From Lachnospiraceae bacterium (GTDB taxonomy: Bacteria; Bacillota; Clostridia; Lachnospirales; Lachnospiraceae): a stretch of DNA of 55,785 bases. The notes under the pieces are model-generated. The model made no database searches and had not been told where the DNA came from. It was given only the letters and a program-made list of their open reading frames with translations. Both the position numbers and the translations under genes were made by a program. Positions within the stretch are counted from its first letter, which is position 1, and each line of letters opens with the position of its first letter. Shown in pieces: positions 27,385 to 36,164 of this stretch. The stretch lies in assembly GCA_949383255.1 (NCBI GenBank), contig CASJPF010000025.1, forward strand, positions 1 to 55,785, read 5' to 3'.

Positions 27385-28584
27385 TTATCGCATCCAGTCA
27401 AAAGCCGTTTCATATAAATTGCTGTTTTCTATTATTTTATTATATTTTTGAGTGATTATCTGCCTTTCTTTCTGAAAATTCTTACACATCTCATGAATGA
27501 TTCCATCGAGTACATGCTCATCATATCCTGATAAATCTATAACATACTTCTCCTGTGCAACTTTCCGTGCCAGCTCTTGGTACTTATCCGCCCATCCAAT
27601 CACAACACAGGGCGTGCCTGCCTTATAGGAATGCACCACACCATGATACCGCGAAGCAACTGCAAAATCAATCTGTCCAACTAGCCTGGCAAACGCAATA
27701 CAGTCAACTTCCTCATCAATGTATACTACGTTGTCTTCCATTTCAAATTTGTCTGCCAGAGCTGCACAAAACTCCCTGTCACTGTCACAGTGCCTGATAA
27801 TATACACACGTTTTCCCTCACGGAGCAGTGCACAGACTGCTGACAGATAGATATTTCCCCCGCTCACGTTTGATGCATGTACTTTAAGTTTCTGGTTTGG
27901 TATTACTGCCACACTTCCCGCTTCCATTTTATATGTCTTCACAAGACTGAGATTTCTGTAAAACTGCTTTGGATTCAGAGCCTCTCCCAGCAGAACCAAA
28001 TCAGACGACAAAAAAAGATTCTCTGCCAAACAATATTTTTTCATCAAATTAAAACCAGACTGCTCTCTTGCATAAATCTTTTTTGGGTATTGCAAAATCC
28101 TTTTTGCTTTTCGCAGCAACACCCATCCAAACCACTTCGGATAATCAAATGGTCCAAACGACTGCGGCATAACAATTACAGGAATCTTAAACTTTTTCAT
28201 AAGTTCTATTTTCTTCAGCCATATATAATTATCCAAAAATCCAAACTTACTTGAAAAAACAAATCCACTTGCGTCAACGCACAAATCCGCATTGCACAAA
28301 ACCTTGCGCAAATTTGCACTGTTTCTCTGGCTCTGTATTCCCCTTGCACGCCCTGCCAGACTATACAGTCCTCCTTGCGCATCAAAAAAATCTGCTGGAT
28401 AAAAAGATAAAGTGCGCAGCTTATATTGTTCCCTGTATTTTTTCAACTGCTGTTCAGAATTTTTACATAGTGCAACCACTTTCTTATCTGGCCATTTTTT
28501 TTGCAGATAATAATACAAGTGGAACATCATTGCCTCTGCACCCTTGTTATTAAAGTTGATACCTGTAATTAAAATGTATCTCAT
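27385..28584 (-). CDS. Polysaccharide pyruvyl transferase family protein
   Basis: A 399-residue GT-B-like protein of the polysaccharide pyruvyl transferase family (PF04230). It opens YILITGINFNNKGAEAMMFHL, the typical glycine-rich N-terminus. The C-terminal half has VASRYHGVVHSYKAGTPCVV, the diagnostic RxHG block. Family members add pyruvate ketals from phosphoenolpyruvate, though many in gene clusters are untested. It is last in the minus module, after the flippase and Fe-S protein. I start at 28584 with AGGAGG 8 bases upstream rather than at 28659. Confidence 0.85.
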   Translation of the reverse strand: MRYILITGINFNNKGAEAMMFHLYYYLQKKWPDKKVVALCKNSEQQLKKYREQYKLRTLSFYPADFFDAQGGLYSLAGRARGIQSQRNSANLRKVLCNADLCVDASGFVFSSKFGFLDNYIWLKKIELMKKFKIPVIVMPQSFGPFDYPKWFGWVLLRKAKRILQYPKKIYAREQSGFNLMKKYCLAENLFLSSDLVLLGEALNPKQFYRNLSLVKTYKMEAGSVAVIPNQKLKVHASNVSGGNIYLSAVCALLREGKRVYIIRHCDSDREFCAALADKFEMEDNVVYIDEEVDCIAFARLVGQIDFAVASRYHGVVHSYKAGTPCVVIGWADKYQELARKVAQEKYVIDLSGYDEHVLDGIIHEMCKNFQKERQIITQKYNKIIENSNLYETAFDWMR

Positions 28585-28606
28585 ATAGATGCCTCCTATT
28601 GAATCC

Positions 28607-30157
28607 TTACGCCCTATGTGTCTTTTCCCTGCATTTACAGACCACTTTTTTGCATCCATTTAACAGAATCTCTTTTAAATAGCCAAATTCCTCCGTCTTA
28701 TGATAAAACAAAAAATACCCACTGTTTGGTATCAGCATCACAGCAATACATCGTACTGCAAATCCCCCCATACCTCCAAACGGAATCGCAACTGCCAGCC
28801 ATACGGTTGCAGTCCCTGTAAGCAGTGTTACAAAAACAGCTTTCCCATATGCATAAAAGTACTGTCTGACTGGCTTCTTAAAAACATTTCGATAAATTAA
28901 AACAGGATCATACCACCAGGTCGTGAAAAGCCAGCTCAAAATGGTTCCCAAAATAACCCCTGCAAGCCCAATCCGCACAACTAGCGTAATCGAAATAACA
29001 ATATTTAAGATTGCCGTCATAACTGGTCGCATTTTTCCTTTCCAAAAGAGTCCACATGCGTCCCTATATATAAATGAAGTTCTTTGAAAACCGTTTATTA
29101 TAAAATATAAGACCTGCAAAAATACCAAATCTGCTGAAAAAGTTCTCTCTTTGCCAAAAAAAATTAGAATCACCGGATTTATTAACACTAAAATACCAAT
29201 GCCGACAAACGAGTAAAACCAGTAACAGAGTAACTGTATACACCGAAAAACAAATTCGCTTTTCTCCTCTGACTCCTCTACAAATAAATTTCCTATTGTT
29301 GCCGTTACCCCTGCAAACAGCTGCATGACAATCTGAGAAATTCCAGAAATTATCGTCTGATAATTTCCATATAATGCCACAACCTTTATATGAATAAACG
29401 CAGATATCAAAATATTGTCTGTAGAATTGACAATTGTTGTATTCACTTTAAACAATGCCATGCCAAAAACATCCTTAAAAATATGCTTTTTCTCGTCCGT
29501 CTCAAGCCTCTTATAACTAGAATCCTTTATAAAAAGATATACCTTGTCTACTGTAATTGAAACCAATATATTAATCAGAACATTTGACAGAAGTCCAATG
29601 ACAGAGTAGAGCAAAAAATTCCGAAACATTGCAAGTGTAACAAGTTGAACTATTGTCACAACAAAATTGATGAGAACTTGGTAAAAGTTTACCAGATACA
29701 GTTTTTGATCTGCACGCAGCAAAATGCTCTTATATGCCCAAAACCAGTAAGATGATGCGGACTGAACCACATACAGCATATAAACCAAGTTCAAATCCAC
29801 CAAGTCCGTCGTTCCCTTAACCAGCCACGGCAAAAAAGGAAGTAGAACTATACCTACGGCCATAATGACAAAACCAATCAGAAAATAGATGCGTTTGAGG
29901 AAATGCATAATTGACTTAATTTTTTCTGTATCTCCCTCTGCAAGCGGCTCATACAGGCTAAACCCGATTGCCGTCCCAATCCCCAGCTCCGCCATGCTAA
30001 GAATGGACAATATATTGGTGAGAAGACTAGAAACCCCTAGATATTCATCACTGAGAAACTGAACAAAAATAATGCGGCTCACAAATAGAAGCACACCAGA
30101 AAAAAGCGTCCCTACTCCCCCCACCACAATATTAATAATTGCCTTTTTAACTCTCAT
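28607..30157 (-). CDS. Oligosaccharide flippase (Wzx-like, MOP superfamily)
   Basis: A 516-residue protein with about 12-14 membrane helices. The N-terminal block GVGTLFSGVLLFVSRIIFVQ, with YLGVSSLLTNILSILSMAELG after it, is typical of polysaccharide translocases. It should flip an undecaprenyl-pyrophosphate-linked glycan to the outer face. GGAG lies about 8 bases before the ATG. It is the flippase of the minus-strand module of the putative switch; the plus module carries its own flippase (34582-36084). One of four flippases in this window. Confidence 0.85.
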   Translation of the reverse strand: MRVKKAIINIVVGGVGTLFSGVLLFVSRIIFVQFLSDEYLGVSSLLTNILSILSMAELGIGTAIGFSLYEPLAEGDTEKIKSIMHFLKRIYFLIGFVIMAVGIVLLPFLPWLVKGTTDLVDLNLVYMLYVVQSASSYWFWAYKSILLRADQKLYLVNFYQVLINFVVTIVQLVTLAMFRNFLLYSVIGLLSNVLINILVSITVDKVYLFIKDSSYKRLETDEKKHIFKDVFGMALFKVNTTIVNSTDNILISAFIHIKVVALYGNYQTIISGISQIVMQLFAGVTATIGNLFVEESEEKSEFVFRCIQLLCYWFYSFVGIGILVLINPVILIFFGKERTFSADLVFLQVLYFIINGFQRTSFIYRDACGLFWKGKMRPVMTAILNIVISITLVVRIGLAGVILGTILSWLFTTWWYDPVLIYRNVFKKPVRQYFYAYGKAVFVTLLTGTATVWLAVAIPFGGMGGFAVRCIAVMLIPNSGYFLFYHKTEEFGYLKEILLNGCKKVVCKCREKTHRA

Positions 30158-30168
30158 CTATTTCTCCA

Positions 30169-31443
30169 TCATGATTTTTTGTACAAATGCAACCCAATAA
30201 GCAGTTTGCCCAACCCCATTCTGGCCAATTTTATTGCGCGATATCGTCTGATGCATCCATAGGAGCGGCTCTCTCCCAGTCTCTGCTTTCTCAATTGTTT
30301 TTTCAGGCGCTCTCTGTCCTTTCTGCCAACTTTGCAATCTGTTGCGCCAGACGGCTTCAGATCACAGGGAATCCCATACTCCACCTGACGCCCATTATGC
30401 GCATCTGCGAAAACCAGATTGTTCATCCACTGGTTTTCAAACTTTTTGTCTAAATGCTGTGAACTTTTAATATCCGAGTATTCGGCGTGGAACATAAAAA
30501 ATTCATCCTGACAGTGCTCCCATGATTTCTGTCCAGCCGCTGTTCTGACAATCAGACTGCTAGACCCTTCCGCGGAATCATCTTTTTTGGTATAGTTATC
30601 CCCAACCGACAGGTCTGCTTCCACATTTAATTTATCCATGCAGTACAGACATCGTTTCTGCTTACAGAACGCTTTCACAATCATCCGCTCATTCGCCGGA
30701 AGATGTACATGTGTTCCATTCTGAAATTCCATTCGGATATTTCCTGGCCAGCCACCTGCTCTCTTATCCCGAAAATGCAGCGCTTTCACAGGGCTGTTCC
30801 ATGATTTTAACCGCTTCAGGTATTCATATATAGAATAGGTCATTGTTTGATCGCAAAATAACCCTAGTATCAGGACCTGTTCACGGCTGCGCCCTGCCTC
30901 CTTCAGTGCATTGCACAGTCCATGCACTGCACAGCCGGTTCCAACAAAAATAACCCTTTTATCAGGATTTTCCAAGATAAACCGGACTGCTTTTTCCTGC
31001 GACACAGGAATATATCTTGACTGTTGTGTCCTTTGAAGTATCTCCTCTTCACAGATAGGCTTTGTCTCTAACTGATTTTCATAGTCATAATCCAGTACGA
31101 GAAATGCTGTGTGGTACTGGCCATCACGTAGCAGTTTTCGCACCATAGCTGTAACCACCCCACCACTGGAGGCATGCTTCAAAATTTTTTTATCCTTTGC
31201 CTGTACAGAAAAGCAGAGTGGTTCCTTTTCTATCTTAGTATCATATGTGTATGCATATCCCGGACAAGTTCTTAGACATTTTCCACATTGAATACATTTA
31301 TCATGGTTAATTACTGGCAGATATGTTTCATTCCGCCGCTCAAAACATATACAAGATACAGGACATACTGCCGCACATATCCCACATGATGTACAAAGCC
31401 CGTCCTCTGTTGTCCTATCAATATTTCGCATTTTTTTATCCAT
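30169..31443 (-). CDS. Coenzyme F420 hydrogenase/dehydrogenase beta-subunit family iron-sulfur protein
   Basis: A 424-residue protein. Two ferredoxin-type 4Fe-4S motifs lie at the N-terminus: CTSCGICAAVCPVSC (about 18-32) and CIQCGKCLRTCP (about 50-61). Then comes HASSGGVVTAMV and the FrhB-type domain, with VGTGCAVHGLCNAL in the middle. Homologues beside polysaccharide pyruvyl transferases are common in capsule clusters, including here. The reaction is not established; a flavin- and iron-sulfur-dependent redox step on a sugar or lipid is plausible. No F420 genes are nearby, so the family name should not be read as function. Confidence 0.8.
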   Translation of the reverse strand: MDKKMRNIDRTTEDGLCTSCGICAAVCPVSCICFERRNETYLPVINHDKCIQCGKCLRTCPGYAYTYDTKIEKEPLCFSVQAKDKKILKHASSGGVVTAMVRKLLRDGQYHTAFLVLDYDYENQLETKPICEEEILQRTQQSRYIPVSQEKAVRFILENPDKRVIFVGTGCAVHGLCNALKEAGRSREQVLILGLFCDQTMTYSIYEYLKRLKSWNSPVKALHFRDKRAGGWPGNIRMEFQNGTHVHLPANERMIVKAFCKQKRCLYCMDKLNVEADLSVGDNYTKKDDSAEGSSSLIVRTAAGQKSWEHCQDEFFMFHAEYSDIKSSQHLDKKFENQWMNNLVFADAHNGRQVEYGIPCDLKPSGATDCKVGRKDRERLKKQLRKQRLGESRSYGCIRRYRAIKLARMGLGKLLIGLHLYKKS

Positions 31444-31471
31444 ATACTCAAATCTTCTTCCAGCCAGTCTG

Positions 31472-32449
31472 TCATTGCATATTTTGCTTTACATAGTAAT
31501 TTGAATCCAATTTCCTGTGGCTACGGTTTTCTGCCCATTTTTTTAACAAATCAAAATTCAGTTGTTTCCATGAAAAAAGTGGAATCCTGCTCTGGAAAAA
31601 CTGATTCATAATGTATAGATACTTTCTAAATCCATAGTGCTGCCGCGCTGCCATACATATCATCCCCAAACCTGTACAGTCCAGGTTTTTGAAATCCTTT
31701 TTGGAATATTTTTTTTTGATGAACCGACAGACTTTTAAAAACTCCTGCAACCGAATCTCATAGGCATCCCACTCTATATGCGTTGTCAGTGACCCTTTGC
31801 TTTTCGTAACACAATATATTGTCTGCTGTGAAACTGTAACCTTGCTACTATGATATCCAACTTTGGTCATAAACATAATATCATTAAAAAATAACACCTC
31901 ATCAAAGCGAATATTGTGCTGATATACTACTGAATGACGAATCATACTTGCCCATGGCGCATTTGTCGCAAGCTTAATGCGTAGCATATTTTCCCTACTA
32001 GGCTTTGCGATATACTGGTTTATCCGCTTTTCATATGCCTCGTGCCTGTTACATGGTTTTCCTGAATCCAGATAAATACTGGTTGGCGTAAAAAAAACTT
32101 CATCATAATCCGATTCAAAATATGCTGACACGATATCGTACATTCCATCCACATAAAAATCATCCGCATCGGCAAACAATAACCACTTTCCATCTGCATG
32201 CTTCAACCCAATATTTCTGCATGCCCCGGCGCCCTTCACATATGAATCATTTATATAAAATTCAACGTTCTGACCATATTCCGCTCTCACACGATTAAGT
32301 TTTTCCAATCCCATACTACTGTTATCATCAACAACCACAATTTGTATATCTTTGTCCACTGGAATAGAACGAATAAGTTTCTCTAATAAATCAGGAGTAT
32401 TGTAATGCGGAATAATTATGCTAAGGTTTCTTTTCCATTCTTTTCTCAT
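31472..32449 (-). CDS. Glycosyltransferase family 2, first gene of the minus module
   Basis: A 325-residue GT2. It opens RNLSIIIPHYNTPDLLEKL, with IVVVDDNSS and the metal site FADADDFYVDGMYD. A strong paralogue, similar along its whole length and with the same HYNTP and FADADDFF motifs, lies on the opposite strand at 33579-34550. The two stand either side of the putative promoter switch. AAAGGA is about 8 bases before the ATG, and the left inverted-repeat site ends only 23 bases upstream. In the orientation sequenced here, the best promoter in the switch points away from this gene. Confidence 0.85.
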   Translation of the reverse strand: MRKEWKRNLSIIIPHYNTPDLLEKLIRSIPVDKDIQIVVVDDNSSMGLEKLNRVRAEYGQNVEFYINDSYVKGAGACRNIGLKHADGKWLLFADADDFYVDGMYDIVSAYFESDYDEVFFTPTSIYLDSGKPCNRHEAYEKRINQYIAKPSRENMLRIKLATNAPWASMIRHSVVYQHNIRFDEVLFFNDIMFMTKVGYHSSKVTVSQQTIYCVTKSKGSLTTHIEWDAYEIRLQEFLKVCRFIKKKYSKKDFKNLDCTGLGMICMAARQHYGFRKYLYIMNQFFQSRIPLFSWKQLNFDLLKKWAENRSHRKLDSNYYVKQNMQ

Positions 32450-32472
32450 TCTTTTTCCTTTAAAAAACGACC

Positions 32473-32498
32473 TTACAAAAAAGTGTACTTTTTTGTAA
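32473..32498 (+). repeat. Left crossover-like site, 12-2-12 palindrome
   Basis: Arm TTACAAAAAAGT (32473-32484), centre GT (32485-32486), right arm the exact reverse complement (32487-32498). The 26-bp length, AT-rich arms and off-symmetry two-base centre match the plan of hix-type serine recombinase sites. Confidence 0.65.
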
Positions 32499-32555
32499 AT
32501 ATAGAACAGTTGGAGAATCGTAAAATCACATGTCGAAAGAGGCGAAAAATTATTA

Positions 32556-32584
32556 TTGCAAACTCATTTGAACTGATGTAAACT
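32556..32584 (+). promoter_or_regulatory. Promoter inside the putative switch, pointing to the plus module
   Basis: TTGCAA (32556-32561), 17-bp spacer, TAAACT (32579-32584). Each hexamer matches four of six consensus bases. A weaker opposite-strand candidate (TTTACA, 19-bp spacer, AATAAT) overlaps it. Confidence 0.45.
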
Positions 32585-32607
32585 AAATAAAAAACATAAT
32601 TATAGAC

Positions 32608-32633
32608 TTACAAAAAAGTACACTTTTTTAATA
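32608..32633 (-). repeat. Right crossover-like site, inverted relative to the left
   Basis: Arm TTACAAAAAAGT (32608-32619), centre AC (32620-32621), then ACTTTTTT followed by a diverged AATA end. Read on the minus strand the centre becomes GT, as in the left site. Positions 32608-32629 are the exact reverse complement of 32477-32498. Confidence 0.65.
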
Positions 32634-32662
32634 CCTAAACAAAATAGAAAGGAACGATTATC

Positions 32663-33547
32663 ATGAATCCATATAAACTTCAACAGTCTATTGAACATGT
32701 TCCAGATATACTCATCGGAATGTTACTTCGCCAAAAAATTGAACATTCATCTTATAGGTTTGGTATAAATACAGAGAAAAACAGAAAAGAAAAAATCATA
32801 GTATCCTTAAAAACTTACAATAAACGCTATGAAACCATTGGGAGCACCTTAAAAAGCTTGTTGCTTCAAACTGTAAAACCGGATCATATTATTGTCTGGC
32901 TGGATGAAGATACCATAGAAAATAAAATAACAGAAGAAATGAGAAGCTTTGAACAGTATGGTATAGAATATAAGCATAGAAATCTTGGCTTGAAACCTCA
33001 TGGTAAATATTTCTATGCAATGCAGGAATTTCCAAACGACATTATCATTACAGTTGATGATGATATCATTTATCCTCCTAAATTAATTGAATCTTTGATG
33101 AAAACTCATGAAAAATATCCCCAATCCGTATGTGCACGAAGAGTCCATTTAATTACATTTAATTCTAACGGCAAACTTCAAAAATACAGTGATTGGAAAT
33201 ATGAATACAGAAGAATATTAACACCTTCCTATCTACTATGTGCTACTGGCGGTGCTGGCGCTCTATATCCACCACATGCGCTTCCCGAAGAAGCGTTTAT
33301 TATAGATAATATAAAAAAGTATTGTCTTACCGCAGACGATTTGTGGCTCAAAGTAATGGAACTCAAAAACGAGGTTACTGTCATATGGGTTAAAAACCAT
33401 TTGATATTACCCCCATTAGTAAAAGGTGCTCAAAAAAATGCACTTTCAATAAAAAATGTGACGCAATGTGAAAATGATCTATTTATACAGAAACTTGAAG
33501 AGATATATCCAAATGTTTTTCAGTTTTTGGTTAATTGCAACCATTAA
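32663..33547 (+). CDS. Glycosyltransferase, GT2-like (GT-A fold), first gene of the plus module
   Basis: A 294-residue protein with a GT-A-like layout. Marks are VSLKTYNKRYETIGSTLKSL, IIVWLDED, the acidic metal site ITVDDDIIYPP (near 130-140) and a late ADDLWLKVMELK that resembles the catalytic ED/DD block. It has no membrane segment. AAGGAA is about 9 bases before the ATG. It lies 29 bp past the right switch site. There is no obvious counterpart in the minus module. Donor and acceptor unknown. Confidence 0.75.
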   Translation: MNPYKLQQSIEHVPDILIGMLLRQKIEHSSYRFGINTEKNRKEKIIVSLKTYNKRYETIGSTLKSLLLQTVKPDHIIVWLDEDTIENKITEEMRSFEQYGIEYKHRNLGLKPHGKYFYAMQEFPNDIIITVDDDIIYPPKLIESLMKTHEKYPQSVCARRVHLITFNSNGKLQKYSDWKYEYRRILTPSYLLCATGGAGALYPPHALPEEAFIIDNIKKYCLTADDLWLKVMELKNEVTVIWVKNHLILPPLVKGAQKNALSIKNVTQCENDLFIQKLEEIYPNVFQFLVNCNH

Positions 33548-33578
33548 TTACCCTATAACATAATCGGAGGAACACGAA

Positions 33579-34550
33579 ATGGCAAAAAAGTATATGAGGA
33601 ATCTCAGTATCATTATTCCACATTATAATACTCCGGAATTATTGTATAAATTAATTGATTCCATTCCACAGTCTCCAGATGTACAAATCATTGTGGTTGA
33701 TGACAACAGTAATCATCATTTACAAATATTAACAGAATTACAAAAAAAGTATTGTGACCTTGTCCAATTTTATACTAATAATACTAGGCGGAAGGGTGCA
33801 GGAACTTGTAGAAATATCGGTTTACAACATGCAGATGGCAAATGGATTCTGTTTGCAGATGCAGATGATTTTTTTATGCCAGAAATGTATGAGAAAGTTT
33901 GTACTTACTTTGAAACAGATTATGATGAAGTGTTTTTTATCCCTACAAGCATCTATCTTGATACAGGAAAAATCGCCAATAGACATTTAAAGTTGAAAAA
34001 GTGTATCAATCATTTTCTTGAAAATCCAACCAAGGAAAACCTTTTGCGATTAAAAATAACAACTTGTTCTCCGTGTTCGAGATTAATCAAACACGACCTT
34101 ATTAGACAACACAATATACAATTTAAAGAAATACTATATTCTAATGATATCATGTTCACTGCCCAAAGTGGTTATTACAGTAAAAAAATAGCAGCAGACA
34201 AAAATATTATCTATTGTATGACAAGAAACCATGGTTCTCTCACAACACACACTGATTGGAATACTTTTCTAATAAGGCTTTATGAAGAAATAAACGTTTG
34301 TGATTTCCTATTAGAACACTATTCCAAAAGAGAGCTAAAAAAAATGCAATATGCCTGTAGCATAAGATTAGCGGAAGCAGTACGCCATCACTATGGATTT
34401 AAAAAGTATTTATTTATTATAAAACTATACATTCAACATGGTGTTCCAATGCTTTCCAGAGAACAATTAAACTTAAACTCACTAATAAATTATATCAAAA
34501 GTCTTTATTCAAATGGAACAGATTCAAATTATTATGTAAAAAATAAATGA
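33579..34550 (+). CDS. Glycosyltransferase family 2, paralogue of the minus-module GT2
   Basis: A 323-residue GT2 that opens RNLSIIIPHYNTPELLYKL, with IVVDDNSN and FADADDFFMPEMYE. It mirrors the 325-residue gene at 31472-32449 in length and motifs, and both end in a YYVK stretch. Having one copy on each side of a promoter switch suggests alternative enzymes for the same step. GGAGG lies 7-8 bases before the ATG. The base composition is more AT-rich than its paralogue, hinting at separate history. Confidence 0.85.
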   Translation: MAKKYMRNLSIIIPHYNTPELLYKLIDSIPQSPDVQIIVVDDNSNHHLQILTELQKKYCDLVQFYTNNTRRKGAGTCRNIGLQHADGKWILFADADDFFMPEMYEKVCTYFETDYDEVFFIPTSIYLDTGKIANRHLKLKKCINHFLENPTKENLLRLKITTCSPCSRLIKHDLIRQHNIQFKEILYSNDIMFTAQSGYYSKKIAADKNIIYCMTRNHGSLTTHTDWNTFLIRLYEEINVCDFLLEHYSKRELKKMQYACSIRLAEAVRHHYGFKKYLFIIKLYIQHGVPMLSREQLNLNSLINYIKSLYSNGTDSNYYVKNK

Positions 34551-34581
34551 TTTTATGCTGATGAAAGGAAGAATCGAACAA

Positions 34582-36084
34582 ATGCGCAACAGACATTTTC
34601 TTTATAATACAATTGCATCACTTTTCTGTCAGCTCATTGGTATCATTTGTGGCATGTTACTTCCAAGATTAATGATATCTGGTTTTGGTTCTGAGCTTTA
34701 TGGTACAACTGTTTCTATAGCAGAATTTCTAGGTTACATTTCTCTTCTTGAAGGGGGAATCGGTGGTGTGGCACGAGCGGCATTATATAAGCCGCTTTCT
34801 GAACACGATACGAATACCTTGAATCTCGTATTAGCTTCTGTACGACAATTTTTTAAAAAGATTGCCTTTATTTTCATTGGCTATACATTAATACTTGCTT
34901 GTTCCTTTAAATACATTGCTTCAAATTATAGTCTTAGTTGGACATTCACTTTTTGCCTTGTTTTCGTAATTTCTTTATCAAATCTTGCAGAGTATTATAT
35001 GGGAATTTCAAATTCGATATTACTCCATGCAGATCAACGTGGGTATATTATCAGACTACTTCAAAGTGGGACAACAATATTTAACATCTTATTAACTTGT
35101 ATTCTTATTTATTATAATTGTAATATTCTATCTGTTAAATTTTCTTATTGTTTCCTTCATATTATCAGAATTCTAATACTTAATGAATACGTTAAAAAAC
35201 ATTACTCTATCAAAGAGATCCCTGCTCAAGCAAATTATTTAAAACAAAAATGGGATTGCCTAGGACAACATATTGCATATTTCCTGCATTCTAAAACTGA
35301 CTTTTTTGTATTAACAATTTTTGTAACCCCATTAGAAGTTGCTGTTTATTCTATATATAGTTATATCATGACAAGTCTTGTCACACTCACTGGCTCCTTT
35401 ACTGCTGGTTCAGAAGCAGTATTTGGAAACATGCTTGCACAACATGAAACCAAACGTTTAATGCAATTCTTTGATTTTATAGAATTTTTGATTCATTTCG
35501 TTGTGATTACTATATTTACAACGGGAGCAATTATGATTATGCCATTTATCCAATTATATACAAATACATTTACAGATGCAGAATATTATAGACCTATTGC
35601 AGCAGGATTACTTTTGCTTGCCGAAGGCATTTATTGCCTAAGACAACCATATCACCAATTGACAATTGCCGCCGGAGAATTTAAATCTACAAAAAAAGCT
35701 GCTTTTATAGAAGCTGGATTAAATATCATATTATCCTGTATTCTTGTGCATAAAAACGGCATTATAGGCGTTGCATTAGCAACTGTAACAGCGATGATTT
35801 ACCGAACTATCTACTATATTCTATATTTATCACAACATATTATAAAACGAAAAGTATGTAAATTTATAAAGCGCTGGATTGTAACACTAATTAATGTATG
35901 TACGATACTACTATGTTTTTATTATCTTCCACTTCAAGTACAGGAAATCCAGAATTATCTGGAGTGGATTAAGAGCGCAATAATTGTATTCTGTTTTTCT
36001 GCCATTATAACCAGCATATTTTCCTTAATATTTTATAGAAAGGAATGGAATCAACTAATAAAGAAAGGAAACCTAAATATTTAA
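34582..36084 (+). CDS. Oligosaccharide flippase of the plus module (Wzx-like)
   Basis: A 500-residue polytopic protein of the polysaccharide translocase type, with about 12-14 helices. N-terminal marks are NTIASLFCQLIGIICGMLLP and GSELYGTTVSIAEFLGYISL. It would export the glycan built by the plus module and is functionally parallel to the flippase at 28607-30157, though the two sequences are distant. I start at 34582 (ATGCGC), which has AGGAAG about 10 bases upstream; an ATG at 34555 adds nine residues and lacks a site. Confidence 0.83.
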   Translation: MRNRHFLYNTIASLFCQLIGIICGMLLPRLMISGFGSELYGTTVSIAEFLGYISLLEGGIGGVARAALYKPLSEHDTNTLNLVLASVRQFFKKIAFIFIGYTLILACSFKYIASNYSLSWTFTFCLVFVISLSNLAEYYMGISNSILLHADQRGYIIRLLQSGTTIFNILLTCILIYYNCNILSVKFSYCFLHIIRILILNEYVKKHYSIKEIPAQANYLKQKWDCLGQHIAYFLHSKTDFFVLTIFVTPLEVAVYSIYSYIMTSLVTLTGSFTAGSEAVFGNMLAQHETKRLMQFFDFIEFLIHFVVITIFTTGAIMIMPFIQLYTNTFTDAEYYRPIAAGLLLLAEGIYCLRQPYHQLTIAAGEFKSTKKAAFIEAGLNIILSCILVHKNGIIGVALATVTAMIYRTIYYILYLSQHIIKRKVCKFIKRWIVTLINVCTILLCFYYLPLQVQEIQNYLEWIKSAIIVFCFSAIITSIFSLIFYRKEWNQLIKKGNLNI

Positions 36085-36114
36085 TATCAATACCAAATCC
36101 TCATATCAAAAGTG

Positions 36115-36120
36115 TATAAT
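36115..36120 (+). promoter_or_regulatory. Candidate -10 box for the serine recombinase
   Basis: Perfect TATAAT, 45 bases before the ATG, with no convincing -35. The preceding AAAAGTGTA echoes the middle of the switch sites, so a decayed site here is possible. The recombinase may also be read from the flippase transcript, which ends 80 bp upstream. Confidence 0.35.
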
Positions 36121-36164
36121 TTCTCCAAACACAAATTTACATATATATTTTGGAGGGGTAAACA

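Larger units (their letters stand above)
32450..32662. promoter_or_regulatory. Putative invertible promoter between divergent glycan modules
   Basis: A 213-bp divergent gap. Two 26-bp sites (32473-32498 and 32608-32633) lie in inverted orientation. They share 22 identical bases and flank 109 bp that holds a plus-pointing promoter (32556-32584). Each site sits about 25-30 bp from the nearest start codon, so either gene could be served after inversion. A serine recombinase ends the plus module. Layout matches serine-invertase promoter switches; inversion itself is inferred. Confidence 0.65.

Noticed and set aside
30169..31443. F420-dependent energy metabolism
   Set aside because: Only the family name suggests it; no F420 biosynthesis or hydrogenase genes are nearby and the context is polysaccharide synthesis.
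32551..32584. A minus-strand promoter inside the 32.5-kb switch (TTTACA, 19-bp spacer, AATAAT)
   Set aside because: The hexamers are good but the spacer is two bases too long. Kept only as a caveat, because if active both arms would be expressed at once.
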